NCBI GenBank assembly: GCA_942491885.1
Contig: CALOCQ010000003.1
Span: forward strand, 186,001 to 250,000
From: CALBPI01 sp942491885
Lineage (GTDB): Bacteria; Pseudomonadota; Gammaproteobacteria; Steroidobacterales; Woeseiaceae
Direction: 5' to 3'
Length of the DNA stretch: 64,000 nt
In this document: positions 34,837 through 44,612 of the stretch, piece after piece
Position numbering within the stretch: position 1 is the stretch's first letter
How the letters are laid out: every line of letters starts with the position of its first letter
The notes under the pieces: generated by a model
What the model was told of the DNA's origin: nothing
What the model saw: only the letters and a program-made list of their open reading frames with translations
The model's database searches: none
Program-made: the position numbers and the translations under genes

Positions 34837-37800
34837 ATGGCATTTGATCCAATTACAGGTCGCTACGACGGCCCGTCGCTTGAGAATGAGATCCTTGAGT
34901 TCTGGCGTGACAACGATGTGTTTGCGCGCAGCCTTGCTGCGACGGCGGACAAGCCTCGCTTCAGCTTCAACGAAGGACCGCCCACGGCGAACGGCAAACC
35001 CGGTATCCACCATGTGCTTGCCCGCACGTTCAAGGATGTCTTCCCGCGCTACAAAACGATGCGTGGCTATCATGTGCCGCGCAAAGCGGGCTGGGATACA
35101 CACGGGCTCCCCGTGGAGCACGAGGTCGAAAAGGCGCTGGGCATTTTCGACAAGAGTGAAATCGAAGCGAAGATAGGCATCGACGAATTTACGCGACGCT
35201 GCCGCGAGTCGGTCATGCGCTATATCGGTGACTGGGAGAAGATGACCGAGCGCATGGGGTTCTGGGTCAATCTTGACGAGGCCTATTACACGCTCAACAA
35301 CGACTACATCGAGTCAGTGTGGAGCCTGCTGAAAACGATCTGGGACAAAGGTCTTATCTATCAGGGCTACAAGGTCGTACCGTATGACCCGCGGATCGGT
35401 GCCACCTTGTCATCGCACGAGCTCGCGCAGGGTTATCAGGAAGTCGAAGACCCATCGATCTATGTGCGCTTCAAACTTGCCGACGATGAAAACACCCGTT
35501 TTCTCGTCTGGACCACCACGCCTTGGACACTGCCTTCCAACCTCGCGCTCGCAGTGCATCGCGACATCGATTACGACTATGTCGAATACGAATCCGAGCT
35601 GCTGATCGTTGCCAGCGCGCTGCGTGAGCGCGTGTTCGGTGATCGCGAACATCGCGTGCAGCGCACGGTGAAAGGCGAGGCGTTGGTCGGGACGCATTAC
35701 CAGCGGCTGTTTGATTACCTCGAGGTCGATCCCGACTGCCCGGCATTTCAGGTATTCCACGCCGATTTCGTCAGCGTCGAAGACGGCACTGGGATCGTAC
35801 ATACGGCGCCGGCTTATGGTGTCGATGACCTGGCGCTTGGTCAGGCGAATGATCTGCCGATTGTTCACGGTGTCGGCCTCGACGGGCATTTTGTCGCAGA
35901 CGTCGAGCCGGTGGCAGGGATGTTCTTCAAGGACGCTGACCCTGTCCTGATCAAGCTGCTGAAGCAGAGCGGTGCGATGTTCCGTTCCGAGCGCTACCTG
36001 CACAACTACCCGTTCGGCTGGCGTACCGGTGACCCGATCATCTACTACGCCAAGAACGCGTGGTACATCCGCACCACTGAGTACAAAGACCGCATGGTTT
36101 CGCTGAACCGCGAGATCAACTGGGTGCCGGAAACGATCCGTGACGGGCGCTTCGGTAACTGGCTGGAGAACAATGTCGACTGGGCGCTATCACGCGAACG
36201 GTTCTGGGGTACGCCGCTGCCGGTCTGGACCGACGATGCCGGCAACACGCGCTGTATTGGTTCGGTCGCCGAGCTGGAAGAGCTGACCGGCAGGTCGTTG
36301 TCGGAACTTGACCTGCATCGTCCGGCCGTCGACGAGATCACGTTTGATATCGATGGTGTGACCTGGCGGCGTGTGCCCGAGGTCATTGATTGCTGGTTCG
36401 ACTCGGGCGCCATGTCGTATGCGCAATGGCATTATCCGTTCGAAAACCAGTCCGATTTCGAGCAGCACTTCCCGGCCGACTACATCTGCGAGGCGATCGA
36501 TCAGACACGCGGCTGGTTCTATACGTTGCACGCGATCGCAACATTGGTGTCGGATAGCGTCGCGTATCGCAATGTCATTTGCCTGAGCCATATTGTCGAT
36601 GCGGACGGCAAGAAAATGTCCAAGTCGAAGGGCAATATCCTGAATCCCTACGACGTCTTTGACAGTGTCGGCGCCGATGCGTTGCGCTGGTATTTTCTCG
36701 CGCGTGTTGCGCCCGACGTGCAAAAGAGAATCTCGGTCGACATCGTTGCCGATGTCGCGAGCTCGTTTATTAATACGTTGTGGAACACTTACTCGTTTTT
36801 CATCTTGTATGCGCGACTGGATGACATCGATTTCAAAACTCGCAGCGCACCATCATCGCGACCGGAAATTGATCGCTGGGCGGTTGCCCTGCTGAACAAG
36901 ACTATCGCCGACGTCACCGACGCGATGGAGCGATTCGACGCCCAGGCGGCCGGCGTCGCGATCGAGTCGTTTGTGGACCAACTTTCCAATTGGTACGTGC
37001 GTCGAAACCGGCGGCGTTTCTGGAAGGCGGAAGAGGGCGATGACAAGCGCGCCGCCTACCACACCTTGTACGAATGCCTGGAAGGACTCACGAGATTGCT
37101 CGCGCCATTCGTTCCGTTCATCGCCGAGTCGATGTACCAGAATCTGGTCTGCAGTGTGGACGCTGATGCCGAGCCGAGCGTGCATATGGCGACATGGCCG
37201 AGCGCCGATCCGGACCTGATCGATACGTCACTGCTGGACGCGATCGCTGTCGTGCAGAAAGTTGTCGGACTCGGCCGCGCGGCGCGATCGCAAAGCGGCG
37301 TGCGCACGCGTCAGCCACTGGGTCGTTTGCTGGTGCGCACGCCAACCGAGGCGGCGATGCAGGCGGTCCACGAACACGCCGTACAAATTCAGGAAGAGCT
37401 CAACATCAAGTCTATCGAGCCGGTGGCTCGCGATGCGAGTCTGGTCGACTACCGGATCAAGCCGAACTTACCGGTGGTCGGCAAGAAGTTTGGCAAGCTG
37501 GTGCCCAAGATCCGTGCGGCACTCGGCGCGGCGAACGGCGAACGTATCGCCACGGCGGTGGCCAACGGCGAGCTGTTCACACTGGAGGTCGATGGGCAGA
37601 CGCTGGAGCTCGGTGATGAGGACTGCCTGGTAGAGACAGCATCGGCCGAGGGCTATGCATCGGCCGAGGAGGCCGGCTACCTCGTAGGCCTCGACACGAC
37701 GCTGAATGATGCGCTGATCCGTGAGGGTCTGGCGCGTGAGTTGATCCGCACGGTGCAGGACGGGCGCAAGCAGGCGGGGCTGGATGTCTCGGACCGGATT

Positions 37801-37971
37801 TCGCTCGGTATTACCGGCACCGACGATGTCACGGCTGCTTTGGCCGAGTATCGCGAGCTGCTGATGAGCGAGACGCTTGCCGACAACTGGGCGATCGGGA
37901 AAACCGATGCATTTACTGCCGAGGGCAGCCTTGACGACAGTCAATGGCGTATCGAAATCAGTAAGATCTGA
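34837..37971 (+). CDS. ileS: Isoleucyl-tRNA synthetase, type 2 with GIHH signature
   Basis: 1044 residues, class I synthetase charging tRNA-Ile. The N-terminus (FSFNEGPPTANGKPGIHH, then FPRYKTMRGYHV and KAGWDTHGLPVEHEVEK) is of the eukaryote-like type 2 (IleS2), unlike the GPPYANG...HIGH of type 1 enzymes. The ATP-binding HxGH signature is replaced by G56-I57-H58-H59, the GXHH swap. KMSKS is intact (about 592-596, KKMSKSKGN). The editing CP1 domain is present (WTTTPWTLPSNLALAV and GTGIVHTAPAYGVDD), followed by the tRNA-binding helical domain and a long C-terminal region. Type 2 enzymes are naturally mupirocin resistant. It is expressed from a T-box leader, and no second ileS is in the window. 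Confidence 0.95.
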   Translation: MAFDPITGRYDGPSLENEILEFWRDNDVFARSLAATADKPRFSFNEGPPTANGKPGIHHVLARTFKDVFPRYKTMRGYHVPRKAGWDTHGLPVEHEVEKALGIFDKSEIEAKIGIDEFTRRCRESVMRYIGDWEKMTERMGFWVNLDEAYYTLNNDYIESVWSLLKTIWDKGLIYQGYKVVPYDPRIGATLSSHELAQGYQEVEDPSIYVRFKLADDENTRFLVWTTTPWTLPSNLALAVHRDIDYDYVEYESELLIVASALRERVFGDREHRVQRTVKGEALVGTHYQRLFDYLEVDPDCPAFQVFHADFVSVEDGTGIVHTAPAYGVDDLALGQANDLPIVHGVGLDGHFVADVEPVAGMFFKDADPVLIKLLKQSGAMFRSERYLHNYPFGWRTGDPIIYYAKNAWYIRTTEYKDRMVSLNREINWVPETIRDGRFGNWLENNVDWALSRERFWGTPLPVWTDDAGNTRCIGSVAELEELTGRSLSELDLHRPAVDEITFDIDGVTWRRVPEVIDCWFDSGAMSYAQWHYPFENQSDFEQHFPADYICEAIDQTRGWFYTLHAIATLVSDSVAYRNVICLSHIVDADGKKMSKSKGNILNPYDVFDSVGADALRWYFLARVAPDVQKRISVDIVADVASSFINTLWNTYSFFILYARLDDIDFKTRSAPSSRPEIDRWAVALLNKTIADVTDAMERFDAQAAGVAIESFVDQLSNWYVRRNRRRFWKAEEGDDKRAAYHTLYECLEGLTRLLAPFVPFIAESMYQNLVCSVDADAEPSVHMATWPSADPDLIDTSLLDAIAVVQKVVGLGRAARSQSGVRTRQPLGRLLVRTPTEAAMQAVHEHAVQIQEELNIKSIEPVARDASLVDYRIKPNLPVVGKKFGKLVPKIRAALGAANGERIATAVANGELFTLEVDGQTLELGDEDCLVETASAEGYASAEEAGYLVGLDTTLNDALIREGLARELIRTVQDGRKQAGLDVSDRISLGITGTDDVTAALAEYRELLMSETLADNWAIGKTDAFTAEGSLDDSQWRIEISKI

Positions 37972-38021
37972 CCCCCAACTGACAATTTTCATGCGTAACT
38001 TAATTTAGTGCTGTCAGTCGC

Positions 38022-38050
38022 TTGCGCGCGCAACATTAAACAGCTATAAC
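38022..38050 (+). promoter_or_regulatory. Predicted promoter of the hypothetical gene at 38161
   Basis: TTGCGC (38022-38027) and TATAAC (38045-38050) are 17 bases apart, followed by an AT-rich leader of about 105 bases. The remaining 37972-38160 spacer shows no terminator for ileS. Confidence 0.5.
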
Positions 38051-38160
38051 AATTGATCGAAGGGGATTCGAAACGAAAATACCGAGGCGCGCGTCCGTCA
38101 CGCCCGGTTTCGTGAACTCAGGGATTTTGTTTTACAAGCGCGCATTATCGCGAGGAATAC

Positions 38161-38556
38161 ATGTCTGTCATCAAAAACACGTTTCAAGAGGCGTTGATCG
38201 TCCTCACCGGCCACGAGGACGCCAAGTCGCGGCTGACACGAGCGTGGATTGACAGTCTTTTCGAGATGAATGCGGATGAACTCCCGGATGGCATCCGCGA
38301 GATGTTTCTTGCAATGCGCGAGCAGCTGACAACCCGACGCCCGGTTAATAACGAGCACCCCGTGATTGCGACCATTCGCAAGATGTCGCCGATGGAGGCG
38401 GCCCGCCTGGGCGCCGATATCGTCAAGATGTATTCACAGGTCCTCAGCGCGGACGAACCCGTTCAGTTGCGACTGGTTGAGCGCGCCGATGGTGACGAGG
38501 CGGGCGAAACCGCCGCCGACGCCGATATCGTCCCGGATTTTCTGTCACGTCACTAA
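38161..38556 (+). CDS. Hypothetical small cytoplasmic protein
   Basis: 131 residues with no signal peptide or membrane helix. Predicted mostly alpha-helical (SRLTRAWIDSLFEMNADELPDGIREMFLAMREQL and MSPMEAARLGADIVKMYSQVL) with a strongly acidic Asp/Glu tail and the end DFLSRH. GAGGAAT precedes the ATG and a good promoter lies upstream, so it is probably expressed on its own. I do not recognise the family; an adaptor or regulator role would be a guess. Confidence 0.7.
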   Translation: MSVIKNTFQEALIVLTGHEDAKSRLTRAWIDSLFEMNADELPDGIREMFLAMREQLTTRRPVNNEHPVIATIRKMSPMEAARLGADIVKMYSQVLSADEPVQLRLVERADGDEAGETAADADIVPDFLSRH

Positions 38557-38676
38557 GCCTCGAACGGCTTTAATTCTGCCCAACGACGCCAGGGCCTCCG
38601 CGCAATTTGCACCGGAGCCTGCCCGGTATCGTGCTCCTGTGTCACAATAGCGGCTGATTTTGGTGAGGGTTTTGAG

Positions 38677-40371
38677 ATGGCAGAGCGACTAATCAGGTCT
38701 GGATTCGCGGCACTAATGGCGGTCAGCTTTTTGGCGGGCTGCTCGGGCGACAAGCCGCCGGCTGATACGATGCTCGAACCGCCAGCGGATCTTGCGATGC
38801 TGGAGACGGTTCCGGACTATGACGTCAAACGACGCATCGTCGACTATGCGCCGGTCACACTGACCAGCGACCTCTCTCAGCTGACTGAGAATCAACGCGA
38901 GATGATCGGCGTGCTGATCGATGCCGGCGATATCATGGACGACCTGTTCTGGCGCCAGGCGTTTCGGGACGGTTACAGCCAGTGGCTGGATCGCTTGCCC
39001 TCGCCGGCGGCGCGCCGACTCGCGCAAATCAACTATGGTCCCTGGGATCGTTTGGCGAGCAACGCACCGTTCATCACGCAATTCGGCGCCAAGCCATTAG
39101 GCGCGAATTTTTATCCGGCCGATATGACCCGCGAAGAATTTGAGGCTGCCGAATTGCCAGGTAAGCGCGGGCAATACTCGCTGATCCGGCGCGCTGAAGA
39201 CGGTGGCCTTATCGTTGTGCCGTATCACGAGGTCTACGCTGCGGAACTGGAGCGTGCTGCGGCGTTGCTGCGGCGCGCCGCCGAGTTGAGCGACGATGAG
39301 CCGTTCCGCAAATATTTGTCTTTGCGCGCTGATGCACTGATCAGCGGCGATTATCGTGACAGCGATCTTGCATGGATGGACAGCAAGACCAGCCAGATCG
39401 AGGTCGTCATTGGTCCGATCGAAAATTACGAAGACCAGCTGTTCGGCTATCGCAGTGCCTTTGAGGCGTTCGTGTTGGTAAAGGATGTTGCGTGGAGTGA
39501 TCAGCTGGCGCGCTTCTCCGATTTTCTGCCACAGTTGCAGCGCGGCTTGCCGGTGCCCGATGCCTACAAACAGGAAACGCCGGGCACTGACTCGGACCTG
39601 AATGCCTACGACGTCGTGTACTATGCCGGCGACAGCAATGCCGGCTCCAAGACGATCGCGATTAACCTGCCGAACGACGAGACGGTACAGCTGGAGAAGG
39701 GCACACGCCGATTGCAGCTGAAGAACGCGATGCGGGCGAAATACGACAAGATTCTTGTGCCGATTGCCGGGCTGCTGATCGATCCCGAACAGCGCGAACA
39801 CCTGAGCTTCGAGGCATTTTTTGCCAACACCATGTTCCACGAGGTGGCGCATGGGCTGGGTATCAAGAACACGTTGTCCGGCGATCAGACGGTACGCGAA
39901 GCACTCAAGGATGTTGCCAGCAGCATGGAAGAGGGCAAGGCGGATATTCTCGGGCTGTACATGATCACCGCACTGCATGAGGCCGGTGAGCTCGGCGATG
40001 CGGACCTGATGAGTAATTACGTGACGTTTATGGCCAGTGTGTTCCGGTCGGTACGCTTCGGTGCATCCAGCGCGCACGGCAAGGCCAACATGGTTCGCTT
40101 TAACTTCTTTCAGGAGCAGGGCGCTATGATCCGCGATGACGAGACGGGCTACTACCGCATCGACTTCGACAAGATGACGGTGGCAATGAATGCGTTGGCC
40201 GAAACGCTGCTCACACTACAAGGCGACGGTGACTATGAAGGTGCTCTGGCGTTGACGCGTGAGCGCGGTGTCATCGGGCCTGAGTTGCAGGCGGATCTCG
40301 ACCGGTTGGCCGTCGCCGGAATTCCTGTTGATATCGTATTCAATCAGGGCCGTCAGGTGCTGGATCTGTAA
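38677..40371 (+). CDS. Lipoprotein zinc peptidase, dipeptidyl-peptidase III (M49)-like
   Basis: 564 residues. Lipobox FLAGC (Cys about 23) places it in the envelope. The zinc site is HEVAH (388-392), where classical M49 has HExxxH, with the second acidic ligand in MEEGKADILGLY (E418/E419), the EExxAD signature of this group. NLPNDETVQ and FRSVRFGASSAHGKANMVRFNF match bacterial M49-like Zn hydrolases. It probably trims peptides in the periplasm. The five-residue HExxH is the shortened form seen in uncharacterised homologues. Its 3' end overlaps the convergent transporter by 32 bases. Confidence 0.83.
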   Translation: MAERLIRSGFAALMAVSFLAGCSGDKPPADTMLEPPADLAMLETVPDYDVKRRIVDYAPVTLTSDLSQLTENQREMIGVLIDAGDIMDDLFWRQAFRDGYSQWLDRLPSPAARRLAQINYGPWDRLASNAPFITQFGAKPLGANFYPADMTREEFEAAELPGKRGQYSLIRRAEDGGLIVVPYHEVYAAELERAAALLRRAAELSDDEPFRKYLSLRADALISGDYRDSDLAWMDSKTSQIEVVIGPIENYEDQLFGYRSAFEAFVLVKDVAWSDQLARFSDFLPQLQRGLPVPDAYKQETPGTDSDLNAYDVVYYAGDSNAGSKTIAINLPNDETVQLEKGTRRLQLKNAMRAKYDKILVPIAGLLIDPEQREHLSFEAFFANTMFHEVAHGLGIKNTLSGDQTVREALKDVASSMEEGKADILGLYMITALHEAGELGDADLMSNYVTFMASVFRSVRFGASSAHGKANMVRFNFFQEQGAMIRDDETGYYRIDFDKMTVAMNALAETLLTLQGDGDYEGALALTRERGVIGPELQADLDRLAVAGIPVDIVFNQGRQVLDL

Positions 40372-41587
40372 TCGCGTCCTCGCGGATCGGTTGTGCGCGC
40401 ATCAGTGCGGGCAGGAGCAACGTACCAACGAATATGCTGACGGAGATCGCGACGATCGAGATCGCCATCGGCTGCGGCGATGATACGCCCCACAAAGAGA
40501 CCAGCTGGACCGCAGTGCCGGCGACCAGTTGCTGACTGCAGCCGACAATACCTGATGCGGTGCCGGCGTAGTTGGCGCTGAGTAGAACTGCGCCACTTTG
40601 CATGCTGGGCGATGCGATGCCATTCGCCAGTGCGAGCAGCACCATCGGTGCAAACAGATGCCAGGCATCCAGCTCGCCGGTAAATATCGACCACAGCATC
40701 GCGATGCTGCCTATCAGGCCTACCGACGTCCCCGCACGAATCATATTGAGAATGCCGGTCTGTGAGGCGATTCGCGACGATATGATATTGCCCAGCATAT
40801 AGCCCGCTGACAGCATGATAAAGAACTTGCCATACGTCGTCGGCGGCTCGTTAAGCGTGTTCTCCATGATGTAGGGGACGACCGAAATAAACGTATAGAA
40901 GATGGCCAGCGAAAGCGCGCTCTGCATCGTGTAAATCAGAAACAGCGGCTGGCGGATCAGTGATAGCGTTCCGGCGATGAATGGCTCCCGCGCCACGTTT
41001 CGATGGCGCGTTTCCGGCAGGAATAAGAACGCGACGAGGATTACAACGGCGATCAATACCGCCGACGTTGCAAAAATACTGCGCCAGCCGAACCATTCGG
41101 TCAGGTAGCCGCCAACCAGTGGTGCGAGCATCGGGACTACCACGATGACGACGATGACCGACGACAGTCGCGCGGCCATGCCGCTGCGACCGTATTTGTC
41201 GCTGAGGATTGCGCGTGACACCACCATGCCGCCGGCGCTGCCCATCGCCTGGAGGATTCGCGCGGCAATCAACCAGCCGATGCTTGGCGCTAACATACAG
41301 GCCAGCGTGCCAATCAGGCACACCAACATGCTGGTAAGCGCCATCGCGCGTCGACCAAAATGATCGGACAAAGGGCCATACAGCAGTTGCGCCGGCCCGA
41401 CGGTGAAAACGAAGGCGCTGAAGGTCAGTTGTACCGCCTTGTTGCTCGCGTTCAGATCGCTGCCGATACCGGGCAAGGCGGGCAGATAGATCTGCATGAC
41501 CAGTGGCGCGATCGCGGTGATCGCCGCGAGCATAAACACCAGCGCACGGTCGCCGATATCGGTGCGTGCACCGGTAGTCGCAGTCAC
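40340..41587 (-). CDS. Bcr/CflA-family multidrug MFS transporter
   Basis: 415 residues, twelve membrane helices (DHA1/TIGR00710 type). Motif A is present after TM2: YGPLSDHFGRRAMAL (about 70-84), motif C-like Gly/Pro residues follow in TM5 (VPMLAPLVGGYLTEWFGWRSIF), and LPETRH follows TM6. The helix-1 text PLVMQIYLPALPGIGSDLNAS is typical of Bcr. It exports drugs such as bicyclomycin or sulfonamides, or native amino acids/peptides, using protons. No local regulator is present. Confidence 0.9.
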   Translation of the reverse strand: MTATTGARTDIGDRALVFMLAAITAIAPLVMQIYLPALPGIGSDLNASNKAVQLTFSAFVFTVGPAQLLYGPLSDHFGRRAMALTSMLVCLIGTLACMLAPSIGWLIAARILQAMGSAGGMVVSRAILSDKYGRSGMAARLSSVIVVIVVVPMLAPLVGGYLTEWFGWRSIFATSAVLIAVVILVAFLFLPETRHRNVAREPFIAGTLSLIRQPLFLIYTMQSALSLAIFYTFISVVPYIMENTLNEPPTTYGKFFIMLSAGYMLGNIISSRIASQTGILNMIRAGTSVGLIGSIAMLWSIFTGELDAWHLFAPMVLLALANGIASPSMQSGAVLLSANYAGTASGIVGCSQQLVAGTAVQLVSLWGVSSPQPMAISIVAISVSIFVGTLLLPALMRAQPIREDAITDPAPDGPD

Positions 41588-41668
41588 TATTCAGCGTCGC
41601 AGTCGGGGATCAGCATCGCGCGCACGCTGCGGCCTGAAATCAACATCAGGCGCGCGCCATGGCGGGCA

Positions 41669-42271
41669 TCAGCCGCGACCAAGCACCTGCAGGAATTCGC
41701 TACGTGTGCGCGCATCCCGGCGGAACGTGCCCTGCATCTGGCTCGTCACCATGGAGACGCTTGTCTTGTGAATGCCGCGTGTCGTCATGCACTGGTGCTT
41801 TGCTTCGATAACGACGCCACAACCCAGCGGCTTGAGAACTTCGTCAATGCACTGGGCAATCTGTGCCGTCATCTTTTCCTGCACCTGAAAGCGCCTCGCG
41901 AATGCTTCAACAACGCGTGCCAGCTTGCTGATACCAACGACTTTATTGTCCGGCAAGTAACCTACATGTGCGCGACCGATGATCGGCGCCATGTGGTGTT
42001 CGCAGTGCGACTCGAAGGTAATATCCCGCAGAATAATCATCTCGTCATAGCCTTCGACTTCCTCGAAGGTGCGGCGCAGGAATGCGACGGGATTATCCTT
42101 GTAGCCGGAGAACCAGTCTTCGTAGGCACGCGCGACGCGCGCCGGCGTGTCAATCAGCCCCTCGCGCTCAATGTCTTCGCCTGCCCAAAGCAGCATTGTG
42201 CGAACGGCTTCTTCTGCCTGTTTGCGGGATGGGCGCCGGCGCTTTGCAGGCTTCTTTTTTTGTGTGGCCAC
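41669..42271 (-). CDS. folE: GTP cyclohydrolase I
   Basis: 200 residues. Converts GTP to 7,8-dihydroneopterin triphosphate, first step of folate and tetrahydrobiopterin synthesis. Zinc ligands are C90 and H93 (SHCEHH) and C161 (HQCMTTRG); other family text includes DTPARVARAY, VGYLPDNKVVGISKLARVVEAFARR and IHKTSVSMVTSQMQG. The N-terminus has a basic Lys/Arg stretch not seen in E. coli. Alone on its strand, with an ATG 5' spacer shared with the divergent lipocalin. Confidence 0.96.
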   Translation of the reverse strand: MATQKKKPAKRRRPSRKQAEEAVRTMLLWAGEDIEREGLIDTPARVARAYEDWFSGYKDNPVAFLRRTFEEVEGYDEMIILRDITFESHCEHHMAPIIGRAHVGYLPDNKVVGISKLARVVEAFARRFQVQEKMTAQIAQCIDEVLKPLGCGVVIEAKHQCMTTRGIHKTSVSMVTSQMQGTFRRDARTRSEFLQVLGRG

Positions 42272-42340
42272 GGGGTTATCTCCGTAAAATTTCAGCGCCA
42301 GTTTACCCGAACGCTTTGGTCAATGCGTTAAACTACACGT

Positions 42341-42910
42341 ATGAGTAGTTCAGACACAATCCGCCGTCGAATGACGGTCTATGCTATCGCGCTGCTGCTG
42401 ACCGGTTGCGCGTCATTCGGAGGCGACGATATGCGTCCCATCACAACGGTCGATTCTGTCGATCTCGATCGCTTCATGGGCCGCTGGTATGTGATCGCCA
42501 ACATTCCCACGCTCATAGAGAAAGCGGCATGGAATGCGACCGAGGATTACGTACGCCGTGATGCCGACACCATAGACACCACGTTCAGTTACAACAAGGG
42601 TGGCTTCGACGGTCCGCGCAAGACCTGGACGCCGGTTGCGACTGTTGGTGACGATCCGAGCAATGCTATTTGGGGCATGCAATTTGTCTGGCCGATAAAA
42701 GCCGATTACCGGATTGTCTGGCTGGATGAAGACTACTCGGTCACGATCATCGGTCGCAATGCGCGCGACTACGTCTGGATCATGGCGCGCTCACCGGAAA
42801 TAGAGCCGCAGCTGCGCAAACGTCTGGAGCAGTTCCTGATCGACGAAGGTTATGATTTGTCGAAGCTGCGCGATGTGCCCCAGAACTGGTCACGTGACTT
42901 CGACGAATAA
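42341..42910 (+). CDS. Lipocalin family lipoprotein (Blc-like)
   Basis: 189 residues with a lipobox LLTGC (Cys about 23). The lipocalin signature GRWYVIANIPT follows (about 46-56, GxW motif), then RIVWLDEDYSVTIIGRNARDYVWIMARSPEI (second conserved strand, with the TDYxxxxY/R pattern) and the C-terminal alpha helix. Bacterial Blc-type lipocalins sit at the outer membrane and bind lysophospholipids or other lipids under starvation or high osmolarity. Convergent with msrA, four bases apart. Confidence 0.9.
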   Translation: MSSSDTIRRRMTVYAIALLLTGCASFGGDDMRPITTVDSVDLDRFMGRWYVIANIPTLIEKAAWNATEDYVRRDADTIDTTFSYNKGGFDGPRKTWTPVATVGDDPSNAIWGMQFVWPIKADYRIVWLDEDYSVTIIGRNARDYVWIMARSPEIEPQLRKRLEQFLIDEGYDLSKLRDVPQNWSRDFDE

Positions 42911-42914
42911 TAGC

Positions 42915-43562
42915 TCAGGCGGGTAGCCCGATCGGGCAGGTCACGCCGGTACCACCGATGCCGCAATAGCCATTCGGATTCTTCGCCAGATATTGCTGGT
43001 GATAGTCCTCGGCGAAATAGTATTGGCCGGCAAGGGTGATCTCGGTCGTGATAACACCATGACCCGCGTCGTTCAGCTGCTGCTGGTAGCGTTCTGATGA
43101 CGCGCGGGCGCTTTCGAGCTGTTCATCACTGGTCGCATAGATTGCCGAGCGATATTGCGTACCGCGGTCATTGCCCTGACGCATGCCTTGCGTCGGGTCA
43201 TGCGCTTCCCAGAATGTTTTCAGCAGCGTGTCGTAGTCAATCACGGCCGGGTCAAAGATTACCGATACGGCTTCCGTGTGGCCGGTATCGCCGCTGCAGA
43301 CTTCCTGGTAAGTCGGGTTTGGCGTGACACCGCCCGCGTAGCCGACCGATGTCGAGTACACGCCGGGCAATTGCCAGAACACGCGCTCTGCGCCCCAGAA
43401 ACAGCCAAGGCCGAAAATAGCCTGCTGCATTTCGGCCGGGAAAGGCCCCGCCAACGGATTGCCATTGACGAAGTGTTGCGCCGCAACCGGCATCGGCGCG
43501 TCGCGCCCGGGTAGCGCATTTTCGGCGCTGGGCAGCTGGTCAGGTTTTTTGGAGAACAACAT
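42915..43562 (-). CDS. msrA: Peptide methionine sulfoxide reductase MsrA
   Basis: 215 residues. Catalytic Cys54 in GLGCFWGAERVF; conserved GYAGG, TGHTEAVSVIFDP, FWEAHDPTQGMRQGNDRGTQYRSAIY and YHQQYLAKNPNGYCGIGGTGVTCP with the resolving cysteines near the end. It reduces the S-form of methionine sulfoxide with thioredoxin. The N-terminal leader of about 45 residues resembles that of E. coli MsrA. No signal peptide, so it works in the cytoplasm. Confidence 0.96.
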   Translation of the reverse strand: MLFSKKPDQLPSAENALPGRDAPMPVAAQHFVNGNPLAGPFPAEMQQAIFGLGCFWGAERVFWQLPGVYSTSVGYAGGVTPNPTYQEVCSGDTGHTEAVSVIFDPAVIDYDTLLKTFWEAHDPTQGMRQGNDRGTQYRSAIYATSDEQLESARASSERYQQQLNDAGHGVITTEITLAGQYYFAEDYHQQYLAKNPNGYCGIGGTGVTCPIGLPA

Positions 43563-43697
43563 GTGGGTGATCCTTCGTTCTGATTAAAACTAGTATGCGG
43601 CGTTACAGGCGTGATTCAATAGCAGCGGCGCAATTTTCAAAGCATTGCCGCCGGGATTGTCGGCATCGCATCATCATGAACACGGGGAATAGCATAC

Positions 43698-44612
43698 ATG
43701 CGCAGTATTCAGGCGCCGGGTCCCCGGCAGTGGTTGCTGCTACTCGCATTAGTAGTCATGTGGGGCTCGCGATACTACGCTAACGAAATCGCTCTGTTGA
43801 GTTTCACGCCGTTAGATATTGTATTCCTGCAACTGACCGTTGCGGCGCTCATTTTATTTCCGGTAATGCTGATGTCCGGTATGCGTTTGCCGACCGACCT
43901 GCGCAGCTGGCTGTTTTTCAATGCGATGGCGGTGGTCGGTAACGGCCTGCCATTTTTTCTCGAATCCTGGGGCCAGGTTTCGATAAATTCCAGCCTGGTC
44001 GGCATTTTAATGTCCGTGTCGCCGTTGTCTGTGCTGCTGCTCGCCCACTGGTTGCTGCCGGACGAGTCGGCAACAGGTAAACGCACGGTGGCATTCCTGA
44101 TCGGTTTAGTTGGCGTCGTCGTCCTGATCGGCCCGGAGGCGCTGCTCGCAATAGGTGGTGATCTGACAACGATCGTCGCGCAGCTGGCCGTATTGCTGGC
44201 AGCGGTCTGTTACGGGCTATCGGCCGTTATTACCCGACTGGCGCCGCGGCACCCGCCGCGTGTCGTCGCCGCCGGCGTGATGATTGCGGCGAGTCTTCAG
44301 TTGTTGCCAATCTGGCTTTTCTCGCAGCCGATGCCGGATCCGGCAATGCTGCAGACAAACTCTGTCGTTGCTGTTCTTGGTATCGGTCTGTTCAGCACGG
44401 CGCTGGCCGCACTGGTTTTCTTCTCGTTGATCGAACAATCGGGTGCCGGTTTCCAGTCGCTGACCAACTATCTGTTGCCGGTCTGGGCCGTATTTATCGG
44501 TTTCACATTGCTTGATGAGACGTTACCGCCGAACGCATTCGTTGCGCTGGGCTTGATAATGCTGTCGCTGTGGCTCTCGGGGCAGCGACCACGCCGGCAA
44601 AAGCCAGCCTAG
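43698..44612 (+). CDS. EamA-family DMT permease
   Basis: 304 residues, ten membrane helices as two EamA repeats. Typical features are WGSRYYANEIAL in helix 1 (usually WGSxxx), FFLESWGQVSINSSLVGILMSVSPLSVLLL in the first half, and ALAALVFFSLIEQSGAGFQSLTNYLLPVWAVFIGFTLLDE in the second. These proteins export metabolites such as amino acids or drugs; substrate unknown. Ends four bases into the convergent TPR gene. Confidence 0.88.
   Translation: MRSIQAPGPRQWLLLLALVVMWGSRYYANEIALLSFTPLDIVFLQLTVAALILFPVMLMSGMRLPTDLRSWLFFNAMAVVGNGLPFFLESWGQVSINSSLVGILMSVSPLSVLLLAHWLLPDESATGKRTVAFLIGLVGVVVLIGPEALLAIGGDLTTIVAQLAVLLAAVCYGLSAVITRLAPRHPPRVVAAGVMIAASLQLLPIWLFSQPMPDPAMLQTNSVVAVLGIGLFSTALAALVFFSLIEQSGAGFQSLTNYLLPVWAVFIGFTLLDETLPPNAFVALGLIMLSLWLSGQRPRRQKPA

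Noticed and set aside
39097..40077. A 326-codon minus-strand frame
   Set aside because: Antisense to the M49-like lipoprotein with no domain similarity.
41360..42331. A 323-codon plus-strand frame
   Set aside because: Runs antisense through folE and part of the transporter gene; folE motifs on the other strand are unambiguous.
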